A DNA stretch of 9,638 nt from Smithella sp. ME-1 (GTDB lineage Bacteria > Desulfobacterota > Syntrophia > Syntrophales > Smithellaceae). The DNA lies in NCBI GenBank assembly GCA_000495415.1, contig AWGX01000967.1, forward strand, positions 1 through 9,638, written 5' to 3'. Below the pieces are notes generated by a model. The model was not told the DNA's origin. It did no database searches and worked only from the letters and a program-made list of their open reading frames with translations. Of the stretch, positions 6,531 through 9,638 are shown piece by piece (positions within the stretch are counted from its first letter, which is position 1; each line of letters opens with the position of its first letter). Position numbers and translations under genes: made by a program.

Positions 6531-6570
6531 GGGGTAAATGATTTGTTTTAGGCGTAAATGACTAATTTAA
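6531..6570 (+). repeat. Imperfect tandem repeat, 2 x 20 bp, in the DUF1385 leader
   Basis: Positions 6531-6550 and 6551-6570 align without gaps at 15 of 20 bases, sharing the core GTAAATGA at 6534-6541 and 6554-6561. The copies lie between the likely promoter and the ATG at 6593. They may be a pair of protein-binding sites or a small duplication. Confidence 0.5.
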
Positions 6571-6592
6571 TAAAATAACGGATAACTATAAT

Positions 6593-7462
6593 ATGCCAAC
6601 AAAACCAAAAACTGAAGATATAGCCGGCGGACAAGCTCTTCTTGAAGGCGTCATGATGCGCTACGGCAATAAAATAGCGGCAGCAGTAAGAAGACCGGAT
6701 AAAGAAATCGTATTTCAGGAACGGGAATATATTCCCCTGACCAAAAGATATAAGATATTGGGATGGATGTTTATTCGGGGTACCATAACTTTGTTTGAAA
6801 TGATGATTATCGGAATCAAGTGCCTGATGTTTTCGGCCGAAGTTGCCTTGTCGGAAGAAGAAAAAAAACCACAAGGATGGGAAATGTACCTTTCGTTTGT
6901 CATCAGTTTCGCTGTTGCCATTTTTTTCTTCGTTGTCGTGCCGGCGTTTTTCTTTACTAAAATCAAAATCCTCGTTTCCAATTTAATTCTTCTGAATATT
7001 TTAGAAGGTTGCGTCCGGCTGGGTATTTTTCTCTGCTTTCTTTCCGCCACGCTTTTAATGAAAGACATGCGCCGCACGTATATGTATCATGGAGCGGAAC
7101 ATAAAACTGTATTTGCCTGGGAACACGGTCAGGAGCTGACAGTGGAAAATGTTAAGGCGTTTTCTACACGTCATCCACGCTGCGGAACCAGCTTTATTCT
7201 TTTTGTGATGATTGTTTCCATACTGGTTTTTTCTCTTTTGGGACGTCCCGATTTTTTACACAGAGTACTTTACAAAATTTTACTTCTTCCTGTTGTTGCC
7301 GGCATTTCTTACGAAGCAATCCGTTTTACCGGCAAATACAGACATTCCAAGCTGGTACAACTGCTGAGTTGGCCCGGACTAATGCTGCAAAAAATAACAA
7401 CAAGAGAACCTTCCGATGATCAAATTGAAGTAGCCATCGCGGCAATGAAAAAAGTAATTTAA
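6593..7462 (+). CDS. DUF1385 (YqhQ-like) membrane protein
   Basis: 289-aa polytopic membrane protein of the DUF1385 family, related to B. subtilis YqhQ. Family signatures are clear: GGQALLEGVMMR (12-23), YHGAEHK (165-171), RHPRCGTSF (193-201), GISYE (237-241) and PGLMLQKITTREP (261-273). Hydrophobic segments lie at about 57-80, 99-121, 127-156, 201-217 and 225-245. The conserved His, Glu and Cys residues in the loops look like a metal or catalytic site, but no biochemical role is established to my knowledge. In many genomes the gene sits beside rpmE, prfA and prmC; here that neighbourhood is absent and a LysM protein follows. An in-frame stop at 6563 and a weak GGA-containing ribosome site favour this ATG. 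No clear terminator follows. Confidence 0.9.
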   Translation: MPTKPKTEDIAGGQALLEGVMMRYGNKIAAAVRRPDKEIVFQEREYIPLTKRYKILGWMFIRGTITLFEMMIIGIKCLMFSAEVALSEEEKKPQGWEMYLSFVISFAVAIFFFVVVPAFFFTKIKILVSNLILLNILEGCVRLGIFLCFLSATLLMKDMRRTYMYHGAEHKTVFAWEHGQELTVENVKAFSTRHPRCGTSFILFVMIVSILVFSLLGRPDFLHRVLYKILLLPVVAGISYEAIRFTGKYRHSKLVQLLSWPGLMLQKITTREPSDDQIEVAIAAMKKVI

Positions 7463-7647
7463 AACACAAAAACCTCAAAACAAATGGACTAAAGTCTTCC
7501 AATAATAATTATTAATTTTCACTTTAACCGGATACTCAATGAAATTTTTTACTTACATCACATAAGGAGTTGACTTTTCTTGTCAATTGGAGTACTTATC
7601 TTAAATATATTAATATTTTCACTCTCTAAAACAGGGGGAAGACACTA

Positions 7648-9390
7648 ATGATTAAGCGATATGCTTTGGTTTTTGTTTTGATTATCCTTTCAGCCGTCCT
7701 GGTTTATCTACCGGCTTACGCAGAGGAAAAATCAGCACAAACAACACCTAAGGAAACCGCTGTCCCCCAGAAAAACTTATACACTTACAAAGTTAAAAAA
7801 GGTGACCTTCTCTCCGTTATTGTCAGACATATTCCCGGTATCACCGAAAAAGACACATCCAGTAATTATGAGCTTATAAAAAAGCTTAACCCGCACATCC
7901 CGAATCTAAATAAGCTTGAGGCGGGACAAACGCTTATTCTTCCGGGAAAGCCAGTGATGGAACCAGAAGGAAAAACAGAGGCAAAAGAAAAAGAAATCAA
8001 GAGCAAAAAAACAGTTACTACCGGCACAAAATCTACTCACAAAATTCCTTCTGCCAAGGCAAGATATTATAAAATAAAAAAGGGCGATGGTTTAATGGAA
8101 ATCATTCGCCGCGAGTTGAAAGTTGCGGAAGCCGATATTCCGCAAACGATTAAAATTATCAAATCATTAAACCCCCGTATTAAAAATGTTAATAAGATTC
8201 ATCCTGGCACAGTTATAAAGTTACCTGGCAGAACAGCCTTAGCCCGGACCACTGCAAAAACTAAAGCTTATGAGCAGAAAGTTACTGAAACCACAACTCA
8301 AGCGGAAAAAGCTGCTGAAGTAAAAGAAAAAAAAGTTATGCCGCCGGAAGTCGGCTTCGCTGTACTTAAGCAAATCATCACCCAGATGAATGGATCAATA
8401 ACCACTACGGGAAATTATTACCTCCCCTTCTCAAAAACAGGCCAGGTAACAATTGATTGCTCTAAAATTCCTGTAATTGAATTTGATGATAACACGACGA
8501 TTTTTCTTGATCTGGAAAACCGTGCTAATAACAATCTGAAAAAGATGATCAGTGACAATTGGGCAAATTACTATCTGGTAAAAACAGATAAAAATGACGA
8601 TGTAATAACCATCTTAAAAAAAGTTGTTAATGCCACCAAAAATTATTCTATGATTAAAAGCGAAAAACCTCTGATGATTGGTGCTTATCCACCGGTAGAG
8701 GTAACCGTCGATTGGGTAATTTTCAGCACCCTTCCCAAAAAGACAAAGTCATTAAAGCAAGGTTTGCGCCTGATTAATGAGGGTAATTTATTATTGCCCA
8801 AGGCAATCAAAAACTATTCCCGGAAAAACGGTTTAATTATAACTGAAATTTCCCCCGAAACCGGTCTTGTTGAAAAACCGGACGATGTCTATTCTTTACC
8901 TTCTGTTCCAGTCTTTCCTACGACTTCAGCCAGAGACTTTTCTTATGCCCTTGTTACCACTTTAGGATTGAACGCTGAAAAAGATATAGATATTCAAATA
9001 TTCGACACCGTTAAGGACGGTTTTAATTTATCGATTAAAGCCGATGTGCTGGTCAAAAATGAGGATAAAAAATATATCATTTATTCACAAAGCTTGTCTC
9101 CACAATTTGTCAATGCTCTAAAACAAGCCGGCAACGAAATTATTCTGGTTACAGACAACGACTCTCCGGAGAGCATGATGGAAACTATTTTACACAGTCT
9201 CAATATTTCTTTTACTTCAGGAAATTTCATGTTTTCCGGACTGGAAAAGAAACAGGCACCTTATGCCCTGAATTTTAACGGTACCAGGATTAAAACGGAT
9301 AAGGATTTATACGTTATTGATTTTGATTTTGACCAGGAATTAAGAGGTTTGATGCAGGAGGTATGGTCCGCTAATATAGCCAAATACTGA
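7648..9390 (+). CDS. Secreted protein with two LysM domains and a novel C-terminal region
   Basis: 580-aa exported protein. A Sec signal peptide (basic MIKR, hydrophobic 5-22, AYA at 24-26) should be cut after residue 26. LysM 1 spans about 45-99 (YTYKVKKGDLL ... GQTLILPG) and LysM 2 about 140-194 (YYKIKKGDGLM ... GTVIKLPG); both bind peptidoglycan-type glycans in known proteins and both carry an insert with LNP (80-82, 174-176). Lys/Thr/Glu-rich linkers lie at 101-138 and 198-230. Residues 232-580 form a mixed alpha/beta region with no recognised domain; the later part (KADVLVKNEDKKYIIYSQSL, 464-483) alternates strands and helices like a compact fold. The mature protein has one cysteine, Cys271. 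AGGGGG (7633-7638) lies 9 nt before the ATG. Probably periplasmic and wall-attached; enzyme activity is not evident. Confidence 0.88.
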   Translation: MIKRYALVFVLIILSAVLVYLPAYAEEKSAQTTPKETAVPQKNLYTYKVKKGDLLSVIVRHIPGITEKDTSSNYELIKKLNPHIPNLNKLEAGQTLILPGKPVMEPEGKTEAKEKEIKSKKTVTTGTKSTHKIPSAKARYYKIKKGDGLMEIIRRELKVAEADIPQTIKIIKSLNPRIKNVNKIHPGTVIKLPGRTALARTTAKTKAYEQKVTETTTQAEKAAEVKEKKVMPPEVGFAVLKQIITQMNGSITTTGNYYLPFSKTGQVTIDCSKIPVIEFDDNTTIFLDLENRANNNLKKMISDNWANYYLVKTDKNDDVITILKKVVNATKNYSMIKSEKPLMIGAYPPVEVTVDWVIFSTLPKKTKSLKQGLRLINEGNLLLPKAIKNYSRKNGLIITEISPETGLVEKPDDVYSLPSVPVFPTTSARDFSYALVTTLGLNAEKDIDIQIFDTVKDGFNLSIKADVLVKNEDKKYIIYSQSLSPQFVNALKQAGNEIILVTDNDSPESMMETILHSLNISFTSGNFMFSGLEKKQAPYALNFNGTRIKTDKDLYVIDFDFDQELRGLMQEVWSANIAKY

Positions 9391-9572
9391 TAATGCTGTA
9401 AAAAGTATTCCGTTTAAACAATCAGTCAGATTATCAGGCTATAAACATGGCAAGTATATAAAATATTATTATACCTGAAATTTGCTTCCATGCAGTGTTT
9501 TATCTTTAAGTTACTGCCACCCATTATCTCTAATATATTTTAATTTACACATTTTTAAAAGAATGGTTCTTT

Positions 9573-9638
9573 ATGGTTAAAGCTATTGCCCTTTTCTCCG
9601 GTGGATTAGACAGCATGCTGGCCGCCGAGCTTATACGC
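9573..9638 (+). CDS. PP-loop ATPase superfamily protein, 5' fragment
   Basis: The window ends 22 codons into this gene. The visible N-terminus, MVKAIALFSGGLDSMLAAEL, carries the PP-loop SGGLDS (9-14), which binds ATP and adenylates substrates in ThiI, MnmA, QueC and related enzymes. A tRNA-thiolation or ThiI-like role is the most likely, but QueC-type and other members start similarly, so the exact enzyme is open. The ribosome site is weak; an ATG at 9563 is out of frame. The 182 bp between the LysM gene and this start show no clear terminator or promoter. Confidence 0.75.
   Translation, partial: MVKAIALFSGGLDSMLAAELIR

Noticed and set aside
6548..7077. Two minus-strand frames opposite the DUF1385 gene
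   Set aside because: They are antisense to a conserved membrane-protein gene and show low-complexity, shadow-like composition.
7490..7510. GACT/AGTC mini-hairpin after the DUF1385 gene as a terminator
   Set aside because: The 4-bp stem with a 2-nt loop is too weak and lacks a U run.
9387..9437. Perfect 8-bp inverted repeat CTGATAAT/ATTATCAG after the LysM gene as a terminator
   Set aside because: The loop is about 35 nt, the stem is AT-rich and no U run follows, so chance pairing is likely.

Overview
The window reads as chromosomal DNA of an anaerobic or microaerophilic, rather AT-rich Gram-negative bacterium, most likely of the old Deltaproteobacteria (Desulfobacterota). The clues are a classic diiron/rubredoxin rubrerythrin beside a flavoredoxin-type flavin reductase, a stand-alone EF-G outside a ribosomal-protein operon, a GerMN-domain membrane protein, a Sec lipoprotein, a YqhQ/DUF1385 membrane protein and a LysM envelope protein. 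The genus cannot be fixed from what is visible. No rRNA, tRNA, CRISPR array, integrase, transposase or toxin-antitoxin pair was found. Nearly everything is housekeeping, stress or envelope function.

Layout, left to right. Positions 1-62 are a GC-rich sliver unlike the rest and are unidentified. Then, on the minus strand, come a GerMN membrane protein and an EF-G paralogue (2785 down to 123), an apparent two-gene operon with a very good sigma70-type promoter at 2818-2846. Upstream of that promoter a strong intrinsic terminator (2871-2920) closes the rubrerythrin gene (3517-2939), which follows a flavin reductase gene (4157-3588) on the same strand. A 164-bp AT-rich divergent region with palindromes separates the flavin reductase from a 61-aa orphan protein on the plus strand (4322-4507). 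That small gene ends against a long inverted repeat shared with the convergent mscL gene.

From 6364 down to 4596 runs a second minus-strand operon: a 72-aa coiled-coil protein, an HD-domain nucleotidase-like phosphohydrolase whose start overlaps it, a short lipoprotein, a possible 14-codon leader ORF, and the mechanosensitive channel mscL. A good promoter lies at 6401-6428. Back to back with it, on the plus strand, is a DUF1385 membrane protein (6593-7462), preceded by its own promoter and a 2 x 20 bp imperfect tandem repeat in the leader. Next is a secreted protein with two LysM domains and about 350 C-terminal residues of unrecognised sequence (7648-9390). The window is cut inside a PP-loop ATPase gene (9573 onward) after 22 codons.

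Functional reading: the rubrerythrin/flavoredoxin pair fits peroxide detoxification and flavin-based electron transfer in an anaerobe. MscL, the lipoprotein, GerMN, LysM and DUF1385 proteins belong to the envelope. No dedicated new multi-gene system is evident. The points most worth a second look are the altered domain IV tip of the EF-G, the unexplained LysM C-terminal region, the mini-ORF ahead of mscL, the palindromic divergent control region, the 61-aa orphan and the GC-rich edge segment.
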